Position numbers and translations under genes: made by a program. Source: Azadirachta indica (taxonomy: Eukaryota > Streptophyta > Magnoliopsida > Sapindales > Meliaceae). From it: 64,000 nt of DNA. The notes beneath the pieces are model-generated. The model was not told the origin of the DNA, ran no database searches, and was given only the letters and a program-made list of their open reading frames with translations. The DNA is taken from assembly GCA_022749755.1 (NCBI GenBank), contig CM040446.1, positions 15,028,367 to 15,092,366 of the forward strand. Direction: 5' to 3'. Numbering within the stretch: the first letter of the stretch is position 1; every line of letters begins with the position of its first letter. Of the stretch, positions 53,598 to 64,000 are shown piece by piece.

Positions 53598-54934
53598 AGG
53601 AAATAACTAAAAATATTCTTATTTTTCATAAAAATTTTAAAAATACTTTCATTAAAAATTTTCAATCAAACACGCTCAAATTTAACCTTTTTGGATAAAA
53701 ATACCCCTAAAAGTAAAATTCTGCATGCATAAATTATCTATTGTCTTCTTCAATTTCAAGCACCAACACCATCAAATATTCAAGAGATTTGTATGTTTGA
53801 GCATCATCAAATCGAGTTGCATCTTGGAAATTTGAGACAAATTCACTAGTTGTGCAGTCGGTGGTAATTAGAGATTTGGCATTGGCAATGATAGTGTAGA
53901 TTGTTGGAGAAGAGGTTAGGTTTTCGTTCGAGTTTTTTTGATTTCGTTAGAACAATTATAGAAATTTATGTTTTTTGGGCATGATTAAATGTCAAATTTT
54001 ATTGTCTTACGACTATGATTATGCTTTGGTTGAATTTGGTTGGAACTGAATGAAATCGATTTGTTTAAATCAACGATAACGCAGAACCTTCAAGCATGAA
54101 AACGCTCGAAGGTGTTCTTCAGCGTGAGCGAAACTTATATTTCGCTTTATGCTCGAAAGTTTAATTTTGAACATAAAGTAAAACATAAATTTTGCTCACG
54201 TTGAAGAACACCTTCGAGCATGTAAACGCTCGAAAGTGTTCTAATAAAAAAGCATGAACAAAACTTATGTTTCGCTTCATACTCGAAAGTTCAATTTTGA
54301 ACATAAAGCGAAATATAGTTTCGTTAACACTTTATTATTAAAACATTTTCGAGCGTCTCCATGCTCGAAGGTGTTCTTCAGCGTGCTTCATGCTCGAATT
54401 TGTGCACTGAAAACTGCAAAACATTTCATGCTCAAAAGTAATTGTAGTTTCGAGCATTTTTAGTTTTGAGCATGAAGCGTCAGTCTCGAGCGTGAAGGTT
54501 TTCTTTATGCTCAAGTAATAATCATAACTCTATCGGCTATCATTGCAAAATCCTAAAAGTAATAGTATTATTTCATTGTATTAATAAAACAAAAAAAAAA
54601 TTCTTAAGGTTCAAGTAATTAAGTAAGTTATAATTTGCTTTTACTTGAAAATAACTATCAAGTAAGATGAAATCAAGCCTTACTCGGCAGTAAGTTTCGA
54701 GTAAGGTGATAATGATGACATTATTGGGAAGTTCGGTTGAAGAAGAAGAAGAAGAAGAAGAAGAAGAAGAAGGAAAAGAAGAAAACAATAAGAAATATAA
54801 TGTGTTTTTAATTGTGTGGGCATAGGGGTATTTTTGTTCAAAAAAGTAAAATTTGAACATGTTTAATTGAAAATGTTTTATAAGGATATTTTTAAATTTT
54901 TTATGATAAATAATGGTATTTTTGGTTATTTTTT
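53598..54934. mobile_element. Mutator-type foldback element with perfect 9-bp TSD
   Basis: Terminal inverted repeats of about 110 bp (53598-53710 and 54825-54934), roughly 80% identical, begin near GGAAATAACTAAAAAT. A perfect 9-bp duplication ATTTTTAAA flanks it (53589-53597 and 54935-54943). The interior has two adjacent long palindromes (54104-54219 and 54226-54355), a GAA/AAG microsatellite near 54739-54772 and no transposase. A non-autonomous Mutator-like element. Confidence 0.9.
54104..54355. repeat. Two adjacent long palindromes
   Basis: 54104-54219 folds with arms of about 58 bp and no loop. 54226-54355 folds with arms of about 62 bp. Both arms are built from GCTCGAA-type words. Most arm mismatches in the first hairpin are transitions. 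Confidence 0.85.
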
Positions 54935-54943
54935 ATTTTTAAA

Positions 54944-55875
54944 TCTCACATTGAAATTAAAATTCTAACGTAAATTTTTAATACTTGTATTTAAAATGTG
55001 TAACATAAAATGTGAAATGGGATGTTAATGGATAAATCCCCTAGTTTTTAAGGAAACAATTAATAAGGATGTATGTTGATTGTTTGTAAATTGTAACATA
55101 AAATTTTTTAAAAATTTTGCGTACAGTTAAATAACAAAATAGAAGATTTATGCATTAAAACTGCTAAGGTATATTGTATTTATTACTTGGGCAAAGCTAA
55201 TGTACCTATACGTTATTATTATAAATGTCAACTTGCCGCCCATTCCATGTTTGTTATCATTCCTAACACCGAGATTACTGATAGCGACAGGGTTATGACT
55301 CCTAATTACCGAGACTGATAATGACAACCTAATTCAATGAGAAGAATATGAAGAGGCCAATCTCTAACACCTTTGGAGCTTTGAAAATGAGAAGCGCAAT
55401 TACTGCTGCCCATCTAAGTAACTAAACAAAATTAAGAATAATACTATATATATATATATATTCTGTTATTACTTTTAATAAAATTATTTAAATGATAAAT
55501 ATCATTCTATTTAAGATTAGAAGAAAATTTGAGTTTGAGACTTGAAAAACATAGCATTATCAAAGAAAATCTAAGCCGTCTATTGTAGCTCATGACGAGG
55601 AGAATAAGTGGCCGATCAGAACCGTCAATTAACGACCCTCCGTCATCTCGAAAACTTAAAAGAAGGAATAGAAAACGACGATGTTTTGCCTTAAGAAATG
55701 TGACCGTTATTTTAAAAATCTTAAGTAATGATTCCGAGCGAGTAGAATTGAAACTCCTACTCTCACCGAGTGCACCAAAACACTCTGAGCACCACTCTGT
55801 TGTAGCTTGGCAGTACACATTACTCCTCTCTTTTCATTGCTTTCCTCCATTGTCTCTCTGCAAAACCCTCATCTG

Positions 55876-55877
<2 letters not shown>
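54944..55877. other. Upstream region of the NRG2-like gene
   Basis: AT-rich, with an AT dinucleotide run near 55445-55460. No gene recognised. The promoter of the gene at 56024 must lie in the right half. Confidence 0.5.

Positions 55878-55906
<29 letters not shown>
55878..55906 (+). promoter_or_regulatory. CT (GAGA) tract in the NRG2-like 5' region
   Basis: About 14 CT dinucleotides lie 118-146 bases before the start codon. Such tracts are common in plant 5' leaders and bind BPC/GAGA factors; the role here is inferred. Confidence 0.5.
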
Positions 55907-56023
55907 AAAACCCATCCAACCAAGCGCTGATCTTTAATCTACTACTCTCTGAATGCCAAGATCACAGACGTTTAATGGTGTTTTGAGATAATAAAACTTT
56001 ACTAAATAAGCTATACTGACGGA

Positions 56024-59000
56024 ATGGGGTGTGCGCAGTCTAAAATAGAGAATGAAGAAGCGGTGGCGCGCAGCAAAGACCGACGGAATCTTATGAAGGA
56101 CGCCGTTGTTGCTCGAAACCTCTTCGCCGCTGGCCAGTCCGGATATAACTTTGCTCTCAAAAACATCGGCGCCGCCTTGAGTGATTTCGGCCACGGGGAA
56201 GCTGAGGACAGCCAACAACACCTTCAGCAGCCACTCGACCCCACTCCACCGCCTCCTCCGCCGCCGTCGTCCATCGACACCCTGCCGCCCCCTCCGCCTC
56301 CACTTCCCAACTTCTCTCCTAGTCCCATCAAACGCGCCGTTAGCTTGCCCAGCATTTCGTGGAAGAACAGGAAACACTTGCAGGAGTTCGATAATGTCAC
56401 CATCACCGAAGGCGAAGAAGAAGAAGAAGAAGAAGAAGAAGACGACGATGAGGATGAAAACGACGACGAAGAAGAAATAGAAGAGGAAAACAACGGCGAG
56501 AAACGTAAGCATAAAAAACAAATGGGTGGGTCCCACAGGGAGATGGCATCCGCATCAACATCATCGCCGAGAACTCCGGAGATGCGTCCGATGCCAAGCA
56601 CGGCGTGGGATTATTTCTTCAGGGTGGACGATCACTTGGCTGGTGCACCCAGTTTGAATGTAGAGGAAGAGCCGCATACAGATACAAGTAATAATGCCGC
56701 GGCAATTGAGGAGAATGTTAATGTGATAAATGATAACAATGTCAATAATAACATTAACAATAACAATATTATTAAAAAAAATGATCATTCTCTTCATAAC
56801 GTTGGTGATGGTGATGAGCATGAGCCAACAAAAGCTGAGGATAAGGTTATTGAGCATGCTAATACGGCGCCTCCGGAGTTCACTACTAGGAGATCATCGG
56901 TGAGTTTGATGCAAGTTTTGAATCAGATAGATGATCATTTCTTGAAGGCTTCACAAGCTGCTAAAGAAGTGTCCAACCTTCTTGAGGCTACTAAGTTGCA
57001 TTATCATTCTAATTTTGCCGATAATCGAGGTACTTATTTTCTCTATTTCATTTCATTTCATATCATCTTGATCTGTTTCTGTGTTTTCGCAGATGCATTA
57101 TTGACCGAAATTTGGTCGTAAAGGTGTAGATCTTGCCCAAATTTTATAATGTTATGTCAAATGGCTTGATGCTCTTTTTTTATGCCATCAAATGGGGCTT
57201 TACATTATACCTTTTGTCTTTTATATCATCTTCTTTTTTTAATTGTTTTAAGAATCTCTCCTCAGCCTTCGATTGGATCTGCACTTGCCTTTTTGTTTTC
57301 AAAAGCTATGCTTGCATCCAAGATTTTCAACTTTTTTTTCTTTCTAAAATGTTCTTTAAGTGAACTTTAAAGCTATATTAAAAAGTTTAAAATTTTCAGA
57401 TATTTTATTGTGATTATAAATAAACTCCCTTGTCATTCTGTAAATGTGTTAATGTTTTCATCGTACCAATACAATTGTATTAGTAGTTAAATGTCATGTT
57501 TATTTTATTGTGATTGAAGTTATGTGCTGTATGTACTGATTACAGGACATGTTGATCATTCTGCAAGAGTCTTGCGTGTTATTACATGGAATAAATCCTT
57601 CAGGGGTCTACCACCGAGTAGTGAAGGTGGGAAGGATGACATCGATGCAGATGACAATGAAACTCTTGCTATTGTCTTGGATAAAATGCTAGCATGGGAA
57701 AAGAAACTTTTTGAAGAAGTTAAGGTACATAGCTTCAATTCTTTCATTTCACGTTTGTGGTGGATCTCCTTCAGTTTTGGTTTGCTCATATCACTATTGA
57801 AGACCATTTTATGTACATTTATTAGGATACTGATTATATTCTTTGAATATTTAGCGTGGAAATTTCACTTCCCTGCTCCCTTATCTGCAAAGCTTACTGT
57901 TCCTAAACGATGTTTAGCCAGAACTAATTTTGTCCTTTAGCAATTGTTTTTTTTTGTGGAAATTTTTTGCCAATGTATGTTATTATGCTGTTGTGTTGAG
58001 GCTCATAGCTGTTTGTGTCATGTTGATAGCAAACTGAGCTTATGAAGCTTGACTATCAGAGGAAGGTTGCTGTGCTTCATAAGCTGAAAAAACGTGGAGC
58101 TAGTGTTGATATGTTAGAAAAAACAAAAGCAGCTGTAGCTCATCTGCATACAAAATATATAGTTGACATGCAGTCAATGGATTCATCAGTTTCAGAATTA
58201 AGTCGATTACGTGATGAGGAGTTGTACCCAAAACTGGTTGCTCTTGTTGATGCGTAAGTTTCTATCTCAACATAAATATTGATATAGTCAAATACGTGCT
58301 TGCTCCATTATAATTTCTTTTATTTCTCCCTTGAAGAACAGATAATGGTTTTGATTGTTCTTTTCTATTCTACCTGATGTATTGCTTGTTACGATTTTTT
58401 CCAACTCTGGAGTATCTTTTTCGGTGTTTTCGCAATCTGTTTATATCATGTTTATATACTTGTGTTCTTTAGTAACCCAGAACGAAATACAGTAATAACC
58501 ATAATTGTTTAATGCTCCTGCAGAATGGCCAATATGTGGGAAAGTATGTGTATACATCATGACAGCCAGCTGAACATTGTTTCAGATCTCAAAGCCCTTG
58601 ATGTTGCCCATGCTCCCAAGGAAACAACCCAGCACCACCATGAGCGCACTATTGAACTCTGTAACATTGTTCAACAATGGCATTTGCAGTTTGAAAAGCT
58701 CGTGAATCATCAAAAACAGTACATACAAGCTCTAAATAGCTGGTTAAAGTTAAATCTCATCCCCATTGAAAGCAGCTTGAGAGAAAAAGCCACATCTCCA
58801 CCAAGAGCCCCAAATCCCCCACTCCAGGGACTCCTTCATTCGTGGCAAGATTATCTTGAAAAGCTTCCAGATGAGCTTGCCAAATCTGCAATTTCATCCT
58901 TTGCTGCTGTGATAAAAACCATTATTGTTCATCAGGAAGAAGAGATGAAGCTGAAGCAAAAGTGTGAGGAAACTCGGAAGGAGCTCTTGCGAAAGAGCCA

Positions 59001-59322
59001 GGCATACGAGGAATGGTACCGGAAGTACAAAAAGAACCATTCTGATGATCCCGAAGCAGATAGCGTTGATGATGCAAATGCCAAAGATCCTGTTTTGGAG
59101 AGGCAAATTGTTGTTGAGAGCTTGAAGAAGAGATTGGAAGAAGAAACAGAAGCTCACGGAAGACATAGTGTTCAAGTGAGAGAGAAGTCTCTAGGGACTC
59201 TCAAGTTACGGTTGCCTGATTTGTTCCGTGGTCTGTCAGATTATGCTCACGCGTCTTCAGATGCTTATGGAAAATTGAGATCCATAACTCGTTCCCAGAA
59301 TTCAAATGGTGGTTCTTCATGA
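56024..59322 (+). CDS. NRG2-like DUF630/DUF632 protein
   Basis: Four coding exons join in phase: 56024-57029, 57546-57724, 58030-58253 and 58524-59322, giving 735 residues. The N-terminus MGCAQSK carries glycine 2 and cysteine 3, the pattern for N-myristoylation plus palmitoylation, so membrane attachment is possible. DUF630 covers about residues 1-60. A low-complexity stretch follows: proline runs (about 75-100), a glutamate/aspartate run from GAA/GAC codons (about 130-155) and an asparagine run (about 235-255). DUF632 fills the rest from about 290, with predicted coiled coils and a Trp-Asp-Tyr-Phe-Phe motif before it. The family includes Arabidopsis NRG2, a nitrate-signalling regulator that interacts with NLP7. 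There are many paralogues, so the exact orthologue is uncertain and nitrate function is not shown. Confidence 0.9.
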
Positions 59323-60860
59323 TAATTAAGCTCTTTTCCCCTTTTTTGAAAAAAAAAAAAATTCTGTAATTCTAAGTTAAAACCATGGTCAACTGTAGTT
59401 CTAGTGTGAGATGTTGGTATTTTTTTGTTGGCAATGTCAATGTAGCAACATTTGTTCTCGCTTGGGGAAATTTTGCTGTTGTATTAATTATAGCTCTATA
59501 GCTAGTCGAGATTAAATGGTTTCTGTTTCTGATGAAAATTGCAGGCAACCTGTCATTCGAAACTTTCCAAAGGTAATCAGGTGTCAGCAAAATAACCAAA
59601 ACAGTGCATTCTGTCCTTGAGGTGGTAAGTCAACTCCATGTTTTTGCAGATTCTTCAGGTAGAAGTATTTATCCGTTTCTGCTTCCAAGTACTTCTGCTT
59701 TCTTGATCATTCAGTCCATTTAACAACCAATGAAATTGGAGTGACTTACTGCTTCAGCTTTCATGGCTGAATCATTTTTTTTTTTTTTAACCTTTGCGAA
59801 AAATATCCAATTCGATTGATTTAAATATGAATCCGTTAAATTACGGAAATGAAAGCATATGGGAATTATTCTATTTAGTCTTCAACAATGGTGAATGCAG
59901 CAAATTTTTCATAGATGAAGCTACTACAATTGGGGTCGACAACAAATATGTCGGAGAAATTTATTTCTATAAACACATAAAATTGAATATATTATGTTAC
60001 TTATCATCATTGGTTGGAGTACATGCATGTAGTTCATCTTCGACATCCCGTTTCCACGCGTCACTCACTGTCATTTTCTCTTTCATTTCATAGAAATACA
60101 ATTGTACAAATCACCTAATATTTAATTATTTTATAAAAATATAACTACATTTAACACGTTACCTTTAAACAATTTCTACGCTCTTATCCATATATTTGTA
60201 ATTTGACCAATAATGTAAACGTTCCCCCAAACTTAAATTATTTTTAATTGTAAAACACTGACAATAATTATATTTTATGTATGGGTTATTTATTTTTTTA
60301 TTTATTTCACTCCTCATACAATCCCATGTTCAAAACACACCTACGAATATTCTCAATCTTACGTCAAACCCATCTCTCTGTCCCATTTATTTATATTTCC
60401 TTGGTCGATTTTTCAATACATTTGGTTTAAAACGGAGTGCCTGTTTTTGCACGCGGCTAGTGAACCAGTCGTACTCTTTCGGCCGCCAGCCTGCCCTTGA
60501 TATCTATCGCCAATAAATTATTTTAGGCCAAAGTTGGCTGGCGAGGCCCTGCTCTTGACTCTAAATAAGTTTCCCTACCATAAGAACTCTTGGCTGCAGC
60601 AGCTGGAGCCTCTGCCTTGTTGTTCGTTTACAACCAAAGCTGTTGTTCGTTTATTTTCCTGGAAAAACAATTTCATAAAAAACACTTCGGGTCAAACTAT
60701 TGATGTCAGTTTCTGCTTGTTAGTATTTCCCAGATTTTGTTAAGCCAATCCAAGTTCATATTTGTAACCATTCAGAGCCATCAGAATCAAGCAATGCAAA
60801 TTTGATATTATAGAAATAGACACAGCATAAACTCGTTTTGGTGCAGCCTTGCAGGGACTT
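59323..60860. other. Intergenic region after the NRG2-like gene
   Basis: The first 250-300 bases are likely 3' untranslated sequence. The remainder is AT-rich. I see no gene or defined repeat. Confidence 0.5.
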
Positions 60861-60861
60861 C

Positions 60862-60871
60862 TATATATAAA
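60862..60871 (+). promoter_or_regulatory. TATA box of the small gene at 60934
   Basis: TATATATAAA lies 63-72 bases before the start codon, a fitting distance for a short-leader gene. Confidence 0.6.
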
Positions 60872-60933
60872 CCTCAACTACCCTTTCGAGTTTAGATCTT
60901 AAGTTTGCAGAAATATCTCTTTCTATCACAGCT

Positions 60934-61224
60934 ATGGGAGTGAAAATGTGGCGAAAATCGGGGGGCGAAAGCATCCAACTAGGGAGGAGTTACAGCCTCC
61001 GTAATTACAAGGATATGAATTCGAGGTGGAGAACATTATGGAGGACAATCAAGGGAGAAAAGAAGAAAGTTTTCCATTCTCCGATTACAACTTATGATCC
61101 TGATGAATATTCTCAGAATTTTGATGAAGGCAAAGGATCCGCAGAACCAGATAATCTCTTTAGATCTTTCTCAGTTCGGTATGCTAAACCATCAAGGTTT
61201 TTACAGCAGAAAATGTTAGATTGA
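60934..61224 (+). CDS. Small plant-specific basic protein, 96 residues, function unknown
   Basis: A single open exon starts at an ATG 63-72 bases after a good TATA box. The protein is basic in its first half, with arginine/serine-rich RSYSLRNYKDMNSRW and a lysine cluster. Its C-terminal block YDPDEYSQNFDEG, then DNLFRSFSVRYAKPSRF, recalls a family of small uncharacterised plant proteins that share a Tyr-Ser-x-Asn-Phe-Asp and Arg-Ser-Phe-Ser-x-Arg ending. No signal peptide or membrane segment is visible. The serine/arginine motifs could be phosphorylation sites. It is a real gene in my view because of the promoter, the family-like ending and the clean frame; no function can be given. Confidence 0.75.
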   Translation: MGVKMWRKSGGESIQLGRSYSLRNYKDMNSRWRTLWRTIKGEKKKVFHSPITTYDPDEYSQNFDEGKGSAEPDNLFRSFSVRYAKPSRFLQQKMLD

Positions 61225-63796
61225 TGTAAAAAAATTTGTATTTTAGCTATCTTACTGGTTTTGATCTCAAAATACCATCTGATAAAAGCAGAAGGCTGTT
61301 CATATTCTCTCCTGTTGTTCTCTGCTTCTTGGAAGATTGTTGCTGAGTATATGTAAAAGAGATTTTGGGGTTATGTTATGTTCAAATGCTGAAAGAACTA
61401 AAGCAACTAAATCTAGAGTAGCTGTTTTTGTTCTTCGCATAATCATTTATTATTTGATCATTGCTCATCTTTCCTTGGTCACTATATTATTTGATTCAAA
61501 ATAATGAAATATTTGAAATAGATGTGAATCGGATGAGATCTATATCAAGACTTTGATTCCATAGACTAAAGCCGAGAGATTGAATGAGGGGTTGAACAAG
61601 AAATCCTGATTCTGATGACATGTTAGTTGAAACCATTTATTGATCAAACTTAAATTATTAAAAATTAGAACTTAATATCAATATTATATTAAGTCGAACA
61701 TACATGCACAATATTTGAGGTAATTAGGTAAATACTGGAATAAGAAGGAAATGTGTTTTCAACTTTCAGTCTTGTTTTTCGTACTGCAATAGTGTTTTAA
61801 TTTCTACATGGGTATGGTTCAGACTTTAGTTTATAATCTCAATGCGAGGCGAGGCGAGGCGAGGCAACAACGACACAAGACAAAAGGAAGAGCTTGAATG
61901 CTTCTTAATTTTCCTACTTACTTTTAAGTTGATGAACATGCTCTCACTCTCTCATTTATATTTTTACTAATCTTCACAAGTGGAAGACATCATTATGAAA
62001 GCAAAGAGATTCCCTCTCACCACCATAAATATATTTTGTTTTTTCTCTTTTACATACTTTACAGCATGTACAGGTAGTTTAGGGGCATGCATGCTTCCAT
62101 TTCGACAAATTTTTGAATTTGCTTCATGGAATTTGATGAAACCAAATGGGGTCATCTGAAAAGCTGGAGCCAAACCTTCCATTGTAAACAAAGAAAATAT
62201 GTAATTTATGGGCATAAATAATTTCAAGAGAAAGTGAAAAGATTGATACCATCATTTGGGTTAGGTACTGCAGACTGTTGTTAATTGTAGCCTTCAGAAC
62301 AACAATGATGATTGACTATGAAAGGCTCCAATCCAACCACCATTTGTGAAGAAAACTTTCCCTCGTGTTTCCGTTTTCTATGATGATTTCGTAATCAAAG
62401 GCAACGTGAAATTACACTGTAAAATGTTTCATGATTTGAATCACTCATAGGCCTAATTACAGGCATAAATCTTGTATATAAATGGTAGAGAAGAAATTCT
62501 CCTTGTATTGGATCAAGATGGTTTGATATCTCTAGGCTGCGTTACAATCATGTTGCTTCATTGTACAAATGATTGTTAGTCTAGGAGTCACATGGACATT
62601 AATTAATTTACTAAAGAAAAATATGTAGGTGCTTTAAATTTATGTAGATGTCTAATTTATAGCGTATATATATTATATGCTTCATATTAATTTATTTTAA
62701 AAGCATAGAGTTCAATTTATCTGAGAAACAAGTGATGAAATATTTTAAAAAATGAAAAAATTTCTCTTTTAATCTCGAATGCGAAGCGTTAAATCAAATG
62801 TCATATCACATATTGCGTTAATCTAATAAAACTTAACCCCGTATACATTATTTATTAATAAATTATGATTGTGATTCATCATAATTAAAAAAAAAATTGT
62901 ATACCTAAAAGTAACATGATTCTACTAGATGTTCTTAAGAAAACAAGTGTTATATAATACTTTCTGTTATATAATACTTTCTGTTAAGTTGTAGACTTTC
63001 TCGCAATCCAATTTAATGTGAACTTGATAACCTCCTCTAGCCCAATTGAGCAAGTTATGAACTTTCAATGTATTCCAAATTGACTCAACTTTAAAAGTTG
63101 ATGGACTGCAGCCAAGCTTGAACTCTCATCAACATACCAAAGTCCAACTCGTACAAATATTAAGCTTACACCCTATATCAGCATTTTGCAAAATGCTCAA
63201 AAGTCTTGAAGGTTCAATCTAAGCAACAGTTTATCAAAACACCCGAGTAAAAGTACGCAGATGATAAACTTCAGCATCCCAAAATGAAACTATTCTCCAA
63301 ACTGAAAAGTAATCACTTAGGATAGCAGAACATGTTGTGAGAACAAATTACAGATTACAGTTTACAACTTGCAATATGTGAGGTTTAGATCAGATTCTGA
63401 AGATCAAAAACTTGCTGCAAGGGCTGGGGCCAAAAAATTACACATGTTCAAGCTATGCATGTACGAAAGAAATGATGCAGGTTTAGAAACATAAATGAAT
63501 CATTGAAGCAGCTGCAACTTCATTAGTTGACCAACAAGATGAAAGTTAAGAGTGTGTACGGATTACATGATTTCAATTGTCCGAACCAGCAACCCTTTCA
63601 AGGGTTTAAATGAAGCTAAAGAGAGAATATGAACATGACTCTGAAGTTGGCTGCAAAATATAAATGGGTGAAAAGCATAAATATCAGATTTATTGATGAA
63701 AGCTTTGAGAAAGTTTCTTTTACATCAGTGTAATATTTAGAGGGTTCAATGAATAATGATATCCTGCAGGAATAGGCATCTCTGTTACTATTGTTG
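61225..63796. other. Intergenic region
   Basis: Holds the 3' end of the small gene and probably the 3' untranslated sequence of the minus-strand gene at the right edge. Apart from the pentanucleotide repeat at about 61843 I see no gene or mobile element. Confidence 0.5.
61842..61865. repeat. (GAGGC)n microsatellite
   Basis: Four to five copies of a G/C-rich pentanucleotide, standing out in an AT-rich region. Confidence 0.9.
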
Positions 63797-63893
63797 TTAT
63801 TCTGCAGCTGGTTTGCTGCCCTCAGGCTTGCATTGCGGTTGACGGCTTTGATTCTTCAACTCATCTCCAGCCACAAGAAAGAATGCAGTGTGT
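63797..63893 (-). CDS. Putative terminal exon of a gene running off the right edge
   Basis: On the minus strand a pyrimidine tract and CAG acceptor (63894-63896) precede an open stretch that reads HTAFFLVAGDELKNQSRQPQ, continues with a lysine/proline-rich tail and stops at TAA (63797-63799). The exon begins with one base completing a split codon. The upstream 100 bases to the window edge look intronic. I do not recognise the protein. It could also be a chance open frame, but the splice signal and balanced codons favour an exon. Confidence 0.5.
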
Positions 63894-64000
63894 CTGAAAA
63901 AATACAGGATATGCACAATCTTTAGAATTTGAAACAAGATAAACAACAAAAATTATCGGAGATGATGATGAATGAAAAAATATTAAAATTTGGTAAAAAC

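Noticed and set aside
56224..56601. Serine-rich minus-strand frame over the NRG2-like exon
   Set aside because: Antisense shadow of the acidic and proline tracts; the plus-strand frame has the family domains.

Overview
The window is nuclear DNA of a flowering plant, most likely a core eudicot. The evidence is the AT-rich composition, short GT-AG introns, plant-only gene families (a BURP protein, a DUF630/DUF632 protein, an ASI1-type BAH-RRM protein, a TEBICHI-type helicase-polymerase) and plant transposon families (Mutator with a DUF1985/Ulp1-like gene, CACTA, L1-type LINE, TRIM, caulimovirid relics). A Citrus-like (Sapindales) source is my guess from the look of the proteins and is not proven.

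Layout. 1-2.3 kb holds broken, partly duplicated pieces of an integrated plant pararetrovirus on the minus strand. 3.9-5.6 kb is an intact three-exon RD22-like BURP gene on the plus strand. 8.0-24.1 kb is a complete minus-strand TEBICHI gene (plant DNA polymerase theta); all 26 coding exons can be joined in phase to a protein of about 2,193 residues. 24.2-42.5 kb has no live host gene. It contains a decayed LINE split by a CACTA element that itself carries a TRIM (three insertion levels, each inner one with its target-site duplication), followed by an 8.6 kb Mutator-like element with a dead mudrA gene and an opposing dead DUF1985/C48-protease gene.

42.5-53 kb is a plus-strand ASI1 (ANTI-SILENCING 1) gene, ten coding exons and about 660 residues, with two long repeat-bearing introns and a foldback MITE just beyond its stop. 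53.6-54.9 kb is a 1.3 kb Mutator-type foldback element with a perfect 9-bp target duplication and two internal hairpins. 56.0-59.3 kb is a four-exon NRG2-like DUF630/DUF632 gene. 60.9-61.2 kb is a 96-residue single-exon gene. The right edge shows what looks like the terminal exon of a minus-strand gene.

No operon logic applies; each host gene is separate. The functional theme I can infer is genome maintenance beside mobile DNA: TEBICHI works in polymerase-theta end joining, ASI1 keeps genes with heterochromatic introns expressed, and the ASI1 gene is boxed in by Mutator-type elements and carries repeats in its own introns. Exon joins were made by eye from splice consensus, phase and family resemblance, without transcript data.
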